A stretch of DNA of 64,000 nucleotides from an uncultured Candidatus Saccharibacteria bacterium (GTDB taxonomy: Bacteria; Patescibacteriota; Saccharimonadia; Saccharimonadales; Saccharimonadaceae). The position numbers and the translations under genes were made by a program. The stretch lies in contig CALIJG010000001.1 of NCBI GenBank assembly GCA_938018005.1, positions 1-64,000 of the forward strand, given 5' to 3'. The notes below the pieces were generated by a model. The model worked only from the letters and a program-made list of their open reading frames with translations. It was not told the origin of the DNA and made no database searches. Shown one piece after another: positions 62,274 to 64,000 of this stretch. The first letter of the stretch is position 1. Each line of letters begins with the position of its first letter.

Positions 62274-63937
62274 TACAGCCGCTCCGGTGCTTCGATACCG
62301 AGCAGAGCAAGGCCAGCAGCCAGGGTGTCGCGGTAGCGCTGCACTAGGCTCAGGCGCTCGGCCTGGCGGGGGCTGCCAACGACACGGTTTTTCTCGTAGA
62401 AGCGGTTAAATTCTTGGGCAAGCTCATAGAGGTAGTGGCAGATGCCATGCACAAGATACTCGCGGGCAGCCTTCTCAACGACCTCTGGGTATTCGCTCAG
62501 CTTGCGCAGGAGCAGGCGCTCGTCATCAGTGCAATCGGTTGGCTCGGCAGGCTCGGCACTCGCCTTGGCTAGGATGCTACACGCCCGAGCATGAGCGTAT
62601 TGAATATAGGGGCCAGAGTTGCCCTGCAGGCTCACCGTCTCGTCCATATCAAAGGAGATATCGTTGCCCATACGATACTTCGCAAAGGCGTATTTGATCG
62701 CTCCAAGTGCCACCTGGCGCTGCACCACTGGGTTTGTGGTGAGGTTTGCCACACGCTCTTGAACGATGGTGAGCACATCGGCCGCCCGGGCCACATTACC
62801 CAGGCGCGAGCTCATCTTGCTGCCATCACCAAAGCGCACCGTACCATTGGTCAGGTGGGTCATCCGCCCAGCTAGCTCAGGCCGGAAGAGCTCTGCCGCA
62901 GCATACACCACGCGCATATATTCCTTTTGGTCGTTGCCAGTGATGAGAATTCGGTGGTCGAAGTGGTAGTCTGCTACCTCCTTCCAGATAACGCCAATGT
63001 CCTTTGTCTCGTACGTTGGCAGGCCATTGGACGTGACGAAGACGCGGGTGTGCAGGTGCTTGGCTGGGTCGCCGACGAAGACCACTGCCCCCTCAGAGCG
63101 CTGCAAATTCCCCCGCTCTAGCTGCTCGTGCACCACGGCGAGGCCAATTGGTGCGGTGCTACTCTCGGGGATATAGTCAAGATGATCAACCTGAATCATC
63201 GCATAGAAGGCATCGAAGTAATCCAAACTCCACTGGCGCGTCGTCCAATAGATCTGAGCGAGCGGCGTATTATGCTCATCATGCTCGTGGTAGCTATAGA
63301 CAAGCTTGTTGAGCTCGATGATCTCTTGCTTGGCTGTGTCGTTATCTTCGTACGCTTTGGCGCCAATCACATAAGCCTGGCTAATCCACCGTGCTCGAGC
63401 AAAGACATCGCTTTCTACCTCTGTTAATTTCTCTGGTAGCTCACCGCCCAGCGTGTGGCGCATCCCCCACAAGCACTTAGCAACGTGCAGGCCAACATCA
63501 CCACCAAAGCTGGCACGGTCTACCGACGCGCCAACCGACTCGATGATCCGCGCCAATATATCGCCATACACCGTCTGGTACAGGTGGCCAGTATGCAACT
63601 CCTTAAAGGCGTTGGGGCAGCTGTATTCCAGCGTGTAGCGCATGCCGCCATAGATCTGCTGCGGTGCGGTATTGGCCGCCTGCCACAGCGCTTCATCACT
63701 CAAGCGAAGATTAATAAAACCCGGGCCCGCCACGCTCACGTCAGAAAACTGGCCAGTCTGGCGCAGCACCGCCGCCACCTCCTCGGCAATCTCGCGCGGC
63801 CTCTTGCCCAGTGGCTTGGCAAGCTTGAGGGCGACGTTGGTCGCAAAATCGCCAAATTTCGGCTCTGGCCGCGTCAATTCCACCGGCGGTGTTTGTTGAT
63901 AAAGAGTATATACTGCATCACGAATCGTCTGTTCCAT
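62273..63937 (-). CDS. argS: Arginyl-tRNA synthetase
   Basis: 554 residues. N-terminal Add-1 domain, HIGH motif as ELHTGHL, DGSKMSSRLGN (KMSKS-like) and the DALR C-terminal anticodon domain (YELAQEFNRFYEK). The ORF begins 5 codons further, but the ATG at 63937 lies 6 nt after TATACT and fits the family. Heads an operon with the transglutaminase-like gene. Confidence 0.96.
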   Translation of the reverse strand: MEQTIRDAVYTLYQQTPPVELTRPEPKFGDFATNVALKLAKPLGKRPREIAEEVAAVLRQTGQFSDVSVAGPGFINLRLSDEALWQAANTAPQQIYGGMRYTLEYSCPNAFKELHTGHLYQTVYGDILARIIESVGASVDRASFGGDVGLHVAKCLWGMRHTLGGELPEKLTEVESDVFARARWISQAYVIGAKAYEDNDTAKQEIIELNKLVYSYHEHDEHNTPLAQIYWTTRQWSLDYFDAFYAMIQVDHLDYIPESSTAPIGLAVVHEQLERGNLQRSEGAVVFVGDPAKHLHTRVFVTSNGLPTYETKDIGVIWKEVADYHFDHRILITGNDQKEYMRVVYAAAELFRPELAGRMTHLTNGTVRFGDGSKMSSRLGNVARAADVLTIVQERVANLTTNPVVQRQVALGAIKYAFAKYRMGNDISFDMDETVSLQGNSGPYIQYAHARACSILAKASAEPAEPTDCTDDERLLLRKLSEYPEVVEKAAREYLVHGICHYLYELAQEFNRFYEKNRVVGSPRQAERLSLVQRYRDTLAAGLALLGIEAPERL

Positions 63938-63943
63938 GATTAT

Positions 63944-63949
63944 AGTATA
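63944..63949 (-). promoter_or_regulatory. -10 box of argS, leaderless type
   Basis: TATACT on the minus strand, 6 nt before the ATG at 63937. Confidence 0.6.
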
Positions 63950-64000
63950 CAACAGATGCAGCGAGAGAGGATGGAATGGGACAGCTAGGGGTGATGGTGA

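Noticed and set aside
1..64000. CRISPR array, transposase, integrase, prophage or replication origin
   Set aside because: No regular repeat-spacer pattern, no recognised mobile-element protein, and no dnaA or DnaA-box cluster was found.

Overview
The window looks like part of a small, streamlined chromosome of a candidate-phyla-radiation bacterium, most probably Candidatus Saccharibacteria (TM7). Reasons: dense housekeeping genes with almost no biosynthesis; a rpsF-ssb-rpsR set; RNase J plus PNPase; FtsK, DnaG, SigA and PolA without neighbouring metabolic operons; surface proteins with Pro/Gln- or Lys-rich low-complexity parts; and many lineage-specific orphan proteins. UGA is used as an ordinary stop (e.g. 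tlyA, holding no in-frame UGA), so the recoded SR1/Gracilibacteria lineages are not favoured. The assignment is inferred from gene content only.

Layout. About 80% of genes lie on the minus strand. 0-10 kb: CPBP protease, tlyA, efp, the S6/SSB/S18 operon and the S12/S7 operon, interrupted by two gene deserts (about 1.5-3.2 kb and 5.1-7.9 kb). 10-17 kb: an orphan prephenate dehydratase, ftsK, a 53-residue membrane protein and RNase J. 17-28 kb: membrane and export functions, namely an Rrf2-controlled YhgE/Pip-like protein and a PadR-controlled FtsX-type ABC exporter, plus a methyltransferase interrupted at a G9 tract and a family-4 uracil-DNA glycosylase. 28-41 kb: PNPase, S15, TruB, S20, a DHH-like protein, a spherulin-4-like surface protein and several orphan proteins. 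41-51 kb: a HAD/membrane/mutM/holA operon, PolA and a GH16 surface glucanase. 51-53 kb: two neighbouring WhiB-like genes, one encoding two WhiB domains in tandem. 53-64 kb: dnaG-sigA, orn-corA, mscL, and argS with a transglutaminase-like partner.

Genes on the window fall into two initiation classes. Operon-internal genes and most ribosomal genes have a Shine-Dalgarno sequence. At least thirteen promoter-proximal genes instead have a -10 hexamer (mostly TATACT/TATAAT, often TGC-extended) exactly 6 nt before the start codon, which implies leaderless mRNAs. Several DNA enzymes have lost metal ligands (DnaG zinc site, UDG Fe-S site, partly MutM), whereas the WhiB-like proteins keep all their cysteines.

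The most unusual content is the WhiB pair, the leaderless promoter grammar, two single-base frameshifts at simple-sequence sites (a G9 tract and a CAA run), and the 2.9 kb G-poor gene desert. No tRNA, rRNA, CRISPR array, transposase or prophage was recognised.
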